A stretch of 64,000 bases of DNA from Kiloniella spongiae (GTDB lineage Bacteria > Pseudomonadota > Alphaproteobacteria > Kiloniellales > Kiloniellaceae): the NCBI RefSeq assembly GCF_001026905.1, contig NZ_LAQL01000002.1, positions 1-64,000 on the forward strand, read 5' to 3'. Positions 48,361 through 56,711 of this stretch are shown here, piece after piece. Every line of letters starts with the position of its first letter. Within the stretch, counting starts at the first letter, position 1. A model generated the notes under the pieces. That model saw only the letters and a program-made list of their open reading frames with translations. It did not search any database and was not told the origin of the DNA. The position numbers and the translations under genes were made by a program.

Positions 48361-49452
48361 ATGGCACGAAAACCCGAAGGAAAATTGAAAAGAGGCTGGA
48401 CCACCGGTGCCTGTGCCACTGCGGCAACCAAAGCGGCCTATACAGCTCTTGTAACAAATCAATTTCCAGATCCTGTTACTATAACTCTCCCAAAAGGAGA
48501 GCAACCCGCTTTTGCTCTTTGCAGAGAAGAAAAAGACGATTGCTCGGCCATGGCAGCAATTATAAAGGATGCGGGCGACGATCCGGATGTCACCCATCAT
48601 GCCACAATAATCTCTCGGGTTCGACATGGCGTGCCTGGAAGCGGCATAATCTTTCACGCTGGCGAAGGGGTTGGCATGGTTACAAAACCTGGTTTACCCA
48701 TTCCTGCGGGGGAGCCAGCAATCAATCCGATCCCAAGAAAAATGATGACTGAGGTCATCACAGAAATTGCCCATGCGCACAATCTGCCCGGTGATGTCGA
48801 AATTGAAATATCCATTCCCGATGGCAAAGAGCTGGCTCAAAAAACATGGAATCCACGCTTGGGTATTCTTGGTGGCCTGTCCATTCTGGGAACCACAGGC
48901 GTTGTTATTCCCTTTTCCTGCTCGTCCTGGATTCATTCCATTCACCGCGGCATTGACGTTGCCATAGCCACCAATCGTCCACACGTTGCCGGTTGCACAG
49001 GATCAACATCAGAAAAAGCAGTTATGGATCTTTATAATTTGGAAGATACAGACATGCTTGATATGGGGGATTTTGCCGGGGGGATGCTCAAATATCTGCG
49101 AGACCACCCTGTCCCTAAACTGACTATAGGCGGTGGCTTTGGTAAGCTGACAAAACTTGCCATGGGCCATATGGATCTTCATTCTGGGCGAAGTCAGGTC
49201 GATATGTCGTGGCTCGCCGATAGATTGCGTGAAATAGACGCCTCCGAAGATATCATTGAAGAAGCACAAACAGCCAATACAGCAAACCAGATCCTTTTAC
49301 GTTGCCTCGCCGAAGATGTTCCTTTGGCTGAAAAGATCGCTTACCTCGCCCGAACCGAAGCCTTGAAGATTCTAAGAGGGAATACTGAAGTTGAAGTAAT
49401 CATCATTGACCGACCCGGGACCATCGTCGCTAAAACCGGGTTTGCAAAATGA
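48361..49452 (+). CDS. cbiD: Cobalt-precorrin-5B C1-methyltransferase
   Basis: CbiD (363 aa) methylates C1 in the anaerobic/early-cobalt pathway. Family features: GWTTGACATAATKAAY at the start, GPGSGIIFHAGEGVGMVTK-like segment, EISIPDGKELAQKTWNPRLGI, the long GGLSILGTTGVVIPFS stretch, THIGGG-like KLTIGGGFGKLTKLA. Overlaps cobK by 4 bp. Its presence instead of CobF shows the anaerobic-type route. Confidence 0.95.
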   Translation: MARKPEGKLKRGWTTGACATAATKAAYTALVTNQFPDPVTITLPKGEQPAFALCREEKDDCSAMAAIIKDAGDDPDVTHHATIISRVRHGVPGSGIIFHAGEGVGMVTKPGLPIPAGEPAINPIPRKMMTEVITEIAHAHNLPGDVEIEISIPDGKELAQKTWNPRLGILGGLSILGTTGVVIPFSCSSWIHSIHRGIDVAIATNRPHVAGCTGSTSEKAVMDLYNLEDTDMLDMGDFAGGMLKYLRDHPVPKLTIGGGFGKLTKLAMGHMDLHSGRSQVDMSWLADRLREIDASEDIIEEAQTANTANQILLRCLAEDVPLAEKIAYLARTEALKILRGNTEVEVIIIDRPGTIVAKTGFAK

Positions 49453-50258
49453 CCTCACAGACCTTCAGGACAACAACGGGGAAAACAAATCATAATGACA
49501 CTCAGCCACGCATTTTGATTCTGGGCGGCACCACCGAAGCTAACGAGCTTGCAGAGCACCTATCCAAAGACCCAACCTTTCATGTAACGACATCACGCGC
49601 GGGGGTCACAGTAAACCGTGCGAAAGTATCAGGTAACGAGAGGATGGGTGGCTTTGGCGGTGTGGAAGGTCTCATAGAATATCTCAGAACAAGCGCCATA
49701 AACGTCGTTATAGATGCCACGCATCCCTTTGCATCAACAATAACCGGCAATACCTGGACAGCGTGCCAAAAGTTTGAAATTCCTCACCTTATCTTGCAGC
49801 GTTCAGCTTGGTGCGCAGAACAGAATGATAACTGGATTGAGGTTCCTGATATTCAGACAGCACAGGAATATTTACGAACTTTAGAAAATTCTATGACCGT
49901 TTTTCTGACGACAGGACAGAAGAAACTCGACGGTTTCATCGCAATCAAACAGCATAAATTCATAGCCAGAATGATTGAACCATCTGTCTCAGACGCAGAG
50001 AAACAGAACTTAAAAATAATCTTACAACGTGGTCCCTTTTCTGAGGATGAAGAAACTCGCCTTGTAAAAGAAGAAAAAATTGACCTGATTGTCTGCAAAA
50101 ACTCAGGTGGCACTGCAACTTACGCCAAACTAATCGTCGCCCGAAAACATAATATCCCTGTACTGATGATATCGCGACCACCGCTGCCATCTGCGATAGT
50201 GAAATCCACTGTCAAAGGCATTCTCAGTTGGTTACAGAATCACTTCTCAGCCCTGTGA
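49449..50258 (+). CDS. cobK: Precorrin-6A/cobalt-precorrin-6A reductase
   Basis: CobK/CbiJ, 269 aa, NAD(P)H-dependent reduction of the corrin macrocycle. ILILGGTTEANELA (nucleotide-binding), TTSRAGVT, GGFGGVEGL, VVIDATHPFAS, and the final VCKNSGGTATYAKL are typical. A slightly long N-terminus (about 20 aa before the Rossmann-like strand) follows from the overlapped ATG. Second gene of the cbiD-cobK unit; no terminator seen after it. Confidence 0.93.
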   Translation: MTSQTFRTTTGKTNHNDTQPRILILGGTTEANELAEHLSKDPTFHVTTSRAGVTVNRAKVSGNERMGGFGGVEGLIEYLRTSAINVVIDATHPFASTITGNTWTACQKFEIPHLILQRSAWCAEQNDNWIEVPDIQTAQEYLRTLENSMTVFLTTGQKKLDGFIAIKQHKFIARMIEPSVSDAEKQNLKIILQRGPFSEDEETRLVKEEKIDLIVCKNSGGTATYAKLIVARKHNIPVLMISRPPLPSAIVKSTVKGILSWLQNHFSAL

Positions 50259-50337
50259 TTTTACCTTCGAAATATCCCGTTACAAAAAAACCAAAACCAA
50301 TCATTAGACACTCTATCGAAATGAAAGCGCTGATATC

Positions 50338-50571
50338 ATGCGTATTAAACTTGAAAAAGAACGAAGAGCCGAAATTATTGAAGCATTGATCAATTTTCAC
50401 TATTCAGAATTTGACGAAGATATCAGCGAATTTCGTGCGGCAGAGGTGATCGATTTCCTCCTCAAAAAGATTGGACCATCACAATACAACCAAGGTATCG
50501 CCGATGCTCGGAAATATATCGCAGAAAAGCTTGATGATCTGGATACCGAATTTTATGAACCCGAAGATTAG
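50338..50571 (+). CDS. DUF2164 family protein
   Basis: 77-aa protein matching DUF2164: a basic start MRIKLEKERRAEI, FHYSEFDEDISEF, VIDFLLKKIGPSQYNQGIADARKYI and DDLDTEFYEPE. No known function; helical and cytoplasmic. Stand-alone between cobK and the next oxidoreductase; a weak TAGATAG-type hairpin follows. Confidence 0.85.
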   Translation: MRIKLEKERRAEIIEALINFHYSEFDEDISEFRAAEVIDFLLKKIGPSQYNQGIADARKYIAEKLDDLDTEFYEPED

Positions 50572-50714
50572 ATAGTATTTTTTTGTTATCTATCGGTAAT
50601 GATTCACATAACATCAAACAAGGACAACAACTCGCTTCTGATTTTATTGGTGAAATTTCAATTACCTCTTTAGTATCATCCAGATAAAAAATCTTACTTT
50701 GAACGGGATGAAAA

Positions 50715-51713
50715 ATGCTGCGCTGGGGAATTCTATCGACTGCCAAAATTGGTGTAGAACACGTTATTCCGGCAATTTTAAATGCAGACAATGCTGTGAT
50801 TGCCGCTATCGCCAGTCGGGATAAGTCAAAGGCAGATGCCCTTGCAGAACGCTTTGCTATTCCACATACCTTTGGGTCTTATGATGATCTACTGGCAAGC
50901 AACCTTGTAGACGCCGTTTACATCCCCCTGCCCACTGCACATCATGTGGAATGGTCTATCAAGACAGCAAATGCGGGAAAACATGTGCTTTGTGAAAAGC
51001 CAATTTCTCTAAAGGCATCTCAAATCGCAGAGATCATTCAGGCACGGGATAAAAATAACGTCCTGGTTTCAGAAGCATTCATGATCACCTATCACCCTCA
51101 ATGGCACAAAATACGTGATTTAATCCAAGGTGGTGCCATCGGTACTCTTTCCCACGTTCAATCCGCGTTTACCTACTTCAACAAAGACAGCAATAATATG
51201 CGGAACATCCGCGAATTAGGCGGTGGCGCCTTACCTGATATCGGTGTTTACCCAACCGTCGCGACACGTTTCGCAACGGGTGTTGAACCTGTCGCCGTTT
51301 CCGCAAAGGTAAAATATGATAAAGATTTTGGTACCGATGTTTTTGCCTCCTGTCGTGCTGATTTTGGTGACTTTGAAATGACCATGTATGTGGCAACACA
51401 ACTCGCACATCGACAGGAAATTTCATTCCACGGTGATAAAGGATGGATTGAAGTTTCAGCCCCGTTTAATGCGGGTCTTTACGATGCAGATAAAGTAACA
51501 CTGCACAATACAAGCCATTCCGAAAAACAGGAATTTCACTTCCCCGGCGCGAACCAATACAAGCTACAGATAGAAGCCTTCTCACGCGCAGTGCTTACCA
51601 GAACTTCTGCAGATATTGCAAAAGTTTTTACCCTTGAAAACTCACAAAAAAATCAGCGTTTAATTGATACAATCTACGTGGCTGGCGAGAGCGGGCTTTG
51701 GGAAAACATTTAA
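50715..51713 (+). CDS. Gfo/Idh/MocA family oxidoreductase (second)
   Basis: 332 aa with an N-terminal Rossmann fold (LRWGILSTAKIG, VDAVYIPLPTAHHVEW) and the catalytic-region motif LCEKPISLKA, then the C-terminal substrate domain (GGGALPDIGVYP). NAD(P)-dependent oxidation of a polyol or sugar, similar to trans-dihydrodiol or glucose-fructose oxidoreductase types. It is distantly related to the gene at 39.7 kb; no catabolic neighbours indicate the substrate. Confidence 0.85.
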   Translation: MLRWGILSTAKIGVEHVIPAILNADNAVIAAIASRDKSKADALAERFAIPHTFGSYDDLLASNLVDAVYIPLPTAHHVEWSIKTANAGKHVLCEKPISLKASQIAEIIQARDKNNVLVSEAFMITYHPQWHKIRDLIQGGAIGTLSHVQSAFTYFNKDSNNMRNIRELGGGALPDIGVYPTVATRFATGVEPVAVSAKVKYDKDFGTDVFASCRADFGDFEMTMYVATQLAHRQEISFHGDKGWIEVSAPFNAGLYDADKVTLHNTSHSEKQEFHFPGANQYKLQIEAFSRAVLTRTSADIAKVFTLENSQKNQRLIDTIYVAGESGLWENI

Positions 51714-51900
51714 CGGGTGATCTGTAAAGGAGCATCTGGCTTTCTAATCCCACTAGATGAGAAACTTGCTTTTTTTCAATTTCACTTCTATGTTTTCCCC
51801 ACTCTTCAACAGAGACAACACTTAAATTTATAAAAAATCGACGATATAGCTTTTAGTGTTGCCCTTCTAATTCACCTGCTCATAAATCCTGAGTACCAAA

Positions 51901-52170
51901 ATGACAATTAAAGCAATTCTCCAAAGCGGAGATGAAATTCAGGTCAATGGGCCTCTTATGCTGATGGCAGACGACGGGCATATTGCCGTAAGCCCTGAAT
52001 TGTTTTCCTGCGCCCAGAACGGACAGTTTATCAAGATCCATATTGATAAACTCAGAAGAGCAAACTTCTCGGAAGACAGCCTTGGTAAAATAAAAGAATT
52101 AATGTCCTCTGAACTGCCGAGCATTAAAGAAGTCTGGAAAAAGCTGCATAATCACCACATTCAGAATTAA
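51901..52170 (+). CDS. Hypothetical protein, 89 aa
   Basis: No family recognised. Beta-rich first half (IKAILQSGDEIQVNGPLMLMADDGHIAVSP) and a charged helical second half. No signal peptide or membrane segment. Three AATACTTC repeats lie just downstream (52184-52226), and an AT-rich imperfect hairpin (52174-52208) could act as a terminator. Confidence 0.55.
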   Translation: MTIKAILQSGDEIQVNGPLMLMADDGHIAVSPELFSCAQNGQFIKIHIDKLRRANFSEDSLGKIKELMSSELPSIKEVWKKLHNHHIQN

Positions 52171-52328
52171 AGTCATTAATCAAAATACTTCTGTTTTTTG
52201 ATATTAATACTTCAGGAAAATACTTCTTGGACTCCGCCAAAACACACCCAAAAATAGAAAAATAACTTTTCACACAAATAATGTGATACATTAGGTACTT
52301 ATTTTAGCCCGCAGCAAAGATTATTACC

Positions 52329-53129
52329 ATGACCAATGATCTTCGTAGTGTATCTATTTCTCACGTCCATTATATAGCTTTAATGTTCATCGTAAGCTTG
52401 GCTTTTGGAATACTCTTTCCCCTAAAGATCTCCCTAGCCACTGAATATCAAATTTACAGCTATCACAATGTTCCCCCATTTATTGTCGGTGAGAACAAAG
52501 GCTTGAGTCACGATCTTGTGAATTATCTAAATAAACACGGCGCAAAAAAGTTCCAATTTAAACTCAGTATCCTTCCCAGAAAGCGATTGGACAATCTGCT
52601 AAAAGCAAACAGCGATATAATCATCCCCTGGGTTTCACCGGATTGGTTTGGGCCGGATGCAAAAAGTAGGTTTGAATGGACCACACCTCTCATATCCGAC
52701 GGAAATGTTTATTTTTCACGTAAAGACCGTTCCATAGAAGTTAAAAGTATGGGGGATCTTGAGGATTTATTGTTGGGCGGCGTACTTGGTCACCGCTATG
52801 CACGGATTGACAATGAAGTCGCAAAAGGATCTTTTTCCAGAATGAATGCGCCTCATGAGCGAAACCTTATCAAAATGCTTGTAGGCAAACGTGTTGATAT
52901 CGGAATAATGGCAGAAAGCTCTGCACGCTATCTGGTATGGGAAGAAAATCTTAGTGAAGAAATTCATTTCAGTACCTATAAACACAGCATCTTTCTTAGA
53001 CGCTTTCTCATAAGTGGATATCTTCCACAGGCCAGAGAATTCCTTGATAGCATGATACTAAAAATGAAAGATGATCCGGAATGGAACGCCATTAAATCAC
53101 GCTACCAACTCCCCATCGAAGTCAACTAA
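52329..53129 (+). CDS. Periplasmic solute-binding-like protein (family 3)
   Basis: 266 aa; an N-terminal hydrophobic segment (about 14-37, ALMFIVSLAFGILFPLKISLA) is a signal peptide or anchor. The rest has the two-lobe family 3 layout: YSYHNVPPFIVGENKGLSHDLVNYLN, ILPRKRLDNLL, VLGHRYA, a second-lobe VGKRVDIGIMAES and the late KDDPEWNAIKSRY. No transporter genes are adjacent, so it may be an orphan receptor or sensor rather than an importer subunit. Confidence 0.75.
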   Translation: MTNDLRSVSISHVHYIALMFIVSLAFGILFPLKISLATEYQIYSYHNVPPFIVGENKGLSHDLVNYLNKHGAKKFQFKLSILPRKRLDNLLKANSDIIIPWVSPDWFGPDAKSRFEWTTPLISDGNVYFSRKDRSIEVKSMGDLEDLLLGGVLGHRYARIDNEVAKGSFSRMNAPHERNLIKMLVGKRVDIGIMAESSARYLVWEENLSEEIHFSTYKHSIFLRRFLISGYLPQAREFLDSMILKMKDDPEWNAIKSRYQLPIEVN

Positions 53130-53218
53130 TTCCCCTTCCGGTCAAAGTATCTCCCTAGTCTCGTCATTACCTTGGCACAAACATTGATTGTACTTTAAGC
53201 ATAGGAAGGATAGTTCCC

Positions 53219-53392
53219 ATGTTTAAAATTACATTTTTCCTCGTATCGTTGTTGAGTGGGCAACAGGAAATGACTATTGGGGGATCAGAAACCTACGCAA
53301 CCTACGAAAGTTGCAAAACCTCGGCCGAGTTTGTTGCCCAGAACTCACCCGAAGGTTATCAAACGATATGGGAGTGCAAGAAAACGAGCTGA
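53219..53392 (+). CDS. Small exported protein, 57 aa
   Basis: ATG 53219 follows a strong AGGAAGGA ribosome site (8-nt spacing). The product starts with a hydrophobic segment (MFKITFFLVSLLSG) then a short polar domain with two cysteines (YESCKTS, WECKKTS) that could form a disulfide. No family recognised. A decayed copy of its last 18 codons lies at 56651-56704, supporting that it is a real gene that was duplicated or split. Confidence 0.65.
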   Translation: MFKITFFLVSLLSGQQEMTIGGSETYATYESCKTSAEFVAQNSPEGYQTIWECKKTS

Positions 53393-53459
53393 TAGAGCCA
53401 AACTATTCACTATTGTTCCATAGACTATTGTATTTAAAGCATCCAAATATTTTACTCTC

Positions 53460-54452
53460 TCAAAACGATACTTTAAGCCCACCTCCTTTCTTGCGTATCT
53501 TTTCTAATACGGCCTGAGCAACGGCAATATCCTGTAAAACGATGCCAGAGCTGTCAAAAATAGTAATGTCTCTTTCGCCCGTCCGCCCTTTACACACGCC
53601 CGTTAAGACTCTGCCGATTGCCGTAATATCCTGCTCCCGGATCAACTCTTGTTGGGTCGCGCTTTGAAATTCTCCGATCTCAACAGACTGTGGCGGGTGA
53701 TCAGCAAAAAGCTTGCCGCCCTCTACTAAGCGAGGGTCCAGTTCCTGTTTGCCCTTTTTATCGGCTCCCATCGCCGAGATGTGGGTTCCAGGACGCACCC
53801 ACGCTGATTGGATTAACACTTGGGTTGAGGGCGTGACTGTGGTGATGATATCCGCCTCTCCAGCAGCCATCTCCAGATCTGAGGTCGCAGAAAATTGGGC
53901 AAAAGACTGATTTGAGGCGCTCGCGGATAATTCTTCTGCCAATTCCGCGGCATGGTTTAGATTACGGCTCCAGATCAGCACCCGAGAAATCGGGCGAATG
54001 TCACAGAGGGCTGCGATTTCGCAGCGGGCCTGATGCCCGGCCCCTACCAGCAAAAGAACCTCGGCATCCGGTCGCGCCAGAACATTGCTTGCAACCGCAT
54101 TGGCCGCGGCAGTGCGCAAACCGTTCAGCGCCACAGCATTAAATAACACCGTCGGCATACCTGTGTCCGGATCCAGTAACAAGGTTGTTGAGCCGTGATT
54201 GGTCAAACCCATGTCCCGGTTGTTCGGCCAATAGGTTCCGACCTTCATTCCGACAACCCCCTCTGGAGCCGACATTCCTGATTTTATCGCCACCATACTC
54301 TCATCGGGTACTCCCCGGCCAATGGTTACCGGGAACAAACGGCTATCCGGTTTGGTGATTGCAATCAGGGCTTTTTCAACAGCCGCAAAGGCAAGATCAC
54401 GAGTCACATACTCTGCAATATCAGATGCACTGATAACGGTTAATTCGCTCAT
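53460..54452 (-). CDS. Ornithine cyclodeaminase family, iminosuccinate reductase (BhcD)-like
   Basis: 330 aa, mu-crystallin/ornithine cyclodeaminase family: GMKVGTYWPNNRDMGLTNHGST, NAD-binding LLLVGAGHQARCEI, THISAMGADKKGKQELDP. From memory the last segment and YWPNN block are very close to BhcD of Paracoccus denitrificans, which reduces iminosuccinate to aspartate in the beta-hydroxyaspartate cycle. The partner gene (DSD1-like) is 12 bp upstream and a LysR is divergent. BhcA and BhcB are not present, so a full cycle is not encoded here. Confidence 0.75.
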   Translation of the reverse strand: MSELTVISASDIAEYVTRDLAFAAVEKALIAITKPDSRLFPVTIGRGVPDESMVAIKSGMSAPEGVVGMKVGTYWPNNRDMGLTNHGSTTLLLDPDTGMPTVLFNAVALNGLRTAAANAVASNVLARPDAEVLLLVGAGHQARCEIAALCDIRPISRVLIWSRNLNHAAELAEELSASASNQSFAQFSATSDLEMAAGEADIITTVTPSTQVLIQSAWVRPGTHISAMGADKKGKQELDPRLVEGGKLFADHPPQSVEIGEFQSATQQELIREQDITAIGRVLTGVCKGRTGERDITIFDSSGIVLQDIAVAQAVLEKIRKKGGGLKVSF

Positions 54453-54464
54453 AACTCTATCTCC

Positions 54465-55601
54465 TTACCAGCCAGAAAACCGGGGCCAGATAGCCTCGAC
54501 TTCCGCTTGTTTGTTGATGACGTGATAGGCCCCGTGCTGCGCCGCAGTAGCACAAGCATGATTGGGCAAGATACGCAACTGGTCACCGATTGATAATTTG
54601 GGCAGACACGCACTTGATCCACGACGCACCCCGATGATCCCGTGTTCTTGTTGCGCATCCAGCACCAGAACATCTGTCAGGATGATGCCGTCCGGTAGGC
54701 AAACCTGCCCATAACCATAGTCTTCAGCTTGGGATGCTGTTCCCCGGTCGCGGGACAAGGCCATCCAGCCGGCATCAATGACCAGACGGCTGGCATCTGG
54801 GTTAGTACTGATCACCGTGCTGAGGACGCTCAACGCAATATCGTCTTTTCTGCACACCCCCACCCCCGACTGGACCAGATCAAAGAACATAAAGACTCCC
54901 GCTCGCAGTTCGGTAACGCCTTCGTAGCTTGTCCCCATCAAGGCCGTTGGCGTGGAGCCGATACTCACAATCGGACACGGCAGGCCAGAATTACAGAGGG
55001 TTTGCGCCGCCGCACAAGCTGACTTTGCTTCATTGTCGGCAGAATGCTGCAGGTCAGCGGGATCTGAAAGCGCGTAACTTTCACCCGCATGGGCCATCAC
55101 CCCTCGTAACTGCTGATACCTGTCGAGTTCTCTCCCAATAGCAAGAAGCTGAATGCTATCCTCGGGGCGAACGCCCGATCTGTGTCCATCCAAGTCGAGC
55201 TCAATCAAGGTCGGGATGGTTTGCCCAGTCTGCTCATAAAACGCGGACAGATGCTCGGCCATCTCAACATTGTCGACAACAACCTTTAGATCAATACCTT
55301 CAGCTCTCAAACCAGCAACACGTTTGAGTTTTTGTGGTGAAATGGCAACCGCATAAAGCAAATCAACGGCACCGCTGCGCCCAAGAACCTCTGCTTCTTT
55401 CAAGGTAGAGACTGTTGCCCCGCCGCCACTTGCTTTCAGAGCCAAAGAGGCAACCTCTAGCGACTTGGAGGTTTTTAAATGCGGCCTCAACAGCGTCGAT
55501 CTAGATGTCGCGACTTTTTTCATGCGCTCAAGATTGGTCTCTAGGCGATCTCGGTCCAGTAACAAACATGGTGTATCCAAATCGTGAATTTTATTACTCA
55601 T
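54465..55601 (-). CDS. DSD1-like PLP enzyme (D-threonine aldolase / D-serine dehydratase family)
   Basis: 378 aa from ATG 55601 (AAAGGG ribosome site); the frame extends further upstream but that overlaps the LysR promoter. N-terminal alanine-racemase-fold domain with the PLP lysine in LLRPHLKTSK (Lys43), THG-type VMAHAGESYAL, and the C-terminal domain with metal-binding PNHACAT. Possible reactions: cleavage of D-threonine or 3-hydroxyaspartate, or dehydration of D-serine/hydroxyaspartate. With the iminosuccinate-reductase-like neighbour, 3-hydroxyaspartate to iminosuccinate/oxaloacetate to aspartate is an attractive inference. Confidence 0.8.
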   Translation of the reverse strand: MSNKIHDLDTPCLLLDRDRLETNLERMKKVATSRSTLLRPHLKTSKSLEVASLALKASGGGATVSTLKEAEVLGRSGAVDLLYAVAISPQKLKRVAGLRAEGIDLKVVVDNVEMAEHLSAFYEQTGQTIPTLIELDLDGHRSGVRPEDSIQLLAIGRELDRYQQLRGVMAHAGESYALSDPADLQHSADNEAKSACAAAQTLCNSGLPCPIVSIGSTPTALMGTSYEGVTELRAGVFMFFDLVQSGVGVCRKDDIALSVLSTVISTNPDASRLVIDAGWMALSRDRGTASQAEDYGYGQVCLPDGIILTDVLVLDAQQEHGIIGVRRGSSACLPKLSIGDQLRILPNHACATAAQHGAYHVINKQAEVEAIWPRFSGW

Positions 55602-55702
55602 AGAGACGCCCTTTCTTCTAATTCGTTTTCTTGTTGCAGTTTGCACCTGGATCAACGAAAAGGTAAATTTATGATTTTTCACTTTAAACGTTAGATAAAC
55701 TA

Positions 55703-56602
55703 ATGATTTCATCAACCGACTTGCAACTTGTCCAAGCCATCGCCAGAGGAGGCTCCCTCGCCGCGGCTTCACGCACGCTCAATGTCACGGCCTCCGCTGT
55801 CAGCCAGCGACTTTCAAGCCTTGAACAACGCCTTGGGCTGAAATTGGCTGAGCGCTCAGGCGGAGCAAGCCTTGTAATGACTACAGAAGGTGAACTACTT
55901 GCCGCCCGGGCCGAACAGCTTCTCAATACCCTTGATGGGCTAGAGGAAGAAATCGCAGCCCAACGTGGCATTATTTCAGGTCATCTGAAAGTCATCGCCC
56001 CTCTTGGTTTCGGCAGACTTCGTATTGCACCATTACTCGCTACTTTTCAGACACAAAACCAAGGAATCACAGTTAACCTGCAACTCAGCGATCAATTGGG
56101 GCACTTACCGCGTGACAGTTGGGATATTATCTTCCGGGTTGGCCCCTTAAAAAACAGTGATTTACTGCGAACCACCATAGCATCCAACAGACGTATTCTT
56201 TGTGCTTCTCCGGATTATCTGAAACAACACGGTTCCCCCCGCACCCCCGCTGATCTAACGAACCATCAATGCATTGCTATCCGTGAAGATGACGAAGACG
56301 TCACCTTATGGCGGTTCACAGGTAAAGAAGGAAAACGTTCTGACATCCGTATCGCCCCGCCCCTTGCCAGCAACGACGGCGAGGTCGCCAAAGGCTGGGC
56401 GCTCTCTGATCGCGGTATTATTCTAAGATCGGAATGGAGTGTTCGAGAAGATATCAAAGCGGGCCGCCTGACAGAGCTCCTCCCCCACTGGCAAGCACCC
56501 GACGCCCCGGTCACTGCCTTGACACACCACAACTCAACAAAGCCAGCCCGGGTTCAATTGTTTTTGGATTTTGCCAAAGAAAGGTTAGGGAAAACCGTAT
56601 AA
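55703..56602 (+). CDS. LysR-family regulator
   Basis: 299 aa; N-terminal HTH (DLQLVQAIARGGSLAAASRTLNVTASAVSQR) and a substrate-binding domain. Divergent from the DSD1-like gene with a 101-bp gap, so it is the probable regulator of the two-gene unit. A fragment of the small exported protein gene lies 49 bp downstream. Confidence 0.9.
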   Translation: MISSTDLQLVQAIARGGSLAAASRTLNVTASAVSQRLSSLEQRLGLKLAERSGGASLVMTTEGELLAARAEQLLNTLDGLEEEIAAQRGIISGHLKVIAPLGFGRLRIAPLLATFQTQNQGITVNLQLSDQLGHLPRDSWDIIFRVGPLKNSDLLRTTIASNRRILCASPDYLKQHGSPRTPADLTNHQCIAIREDDEDVTLWRFTGKEGKRSDIRIAPPLASNDGEVAKGWALSDRGIILRSEWSVREDIKAGRLTELLPHWQAPDAPVTALTHHNSTKPARVQLFLDFAKERLGKTV

Positions 56603-56638
56603 TTTCCCCAAAACCCTTCGTATCAAAATGATAGAATA

Positions 56639-56704
56639 AAGTTTTCCATACAGAACTCACCCGAAGATTACCGAACGGTTTGGGAACGTAAGAAAACGGG
56701 CTGA
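56639..56704 (+). pseudogene. Decayed 3' fragment of the small exported protein gene
   Basis: 54 bp ending in TGA align base-for-base with the end of the 53219-53392 gene at 45 of 54 positions, encoding QNSPEDYRTVWERKKTG versus QNSPEGYQTIWECKKTS. There is no start or signal sequence, and the second cysteine has become Arg. It is a non-functional remnant in the same orientation, bracketing the 3.2-kb LysR/DSD1/reductase block. Confidence 0.7.
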
Positions 56705-56711
56705 GATGGCT

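Noticed and set aside
52184-52226. Three AATACTTC words as a regulatory repeat
   Set aside because: Spacing is uneven (22 and 13 bp) in AT-rich DNA; chance occurrence is likely.
55602-55772. Longer N-terminus of the DSD1-like protein
   Set aside because: It would run into the divergent LysR coding region; ATG 55601 has a good ribosome site and matches the family start.
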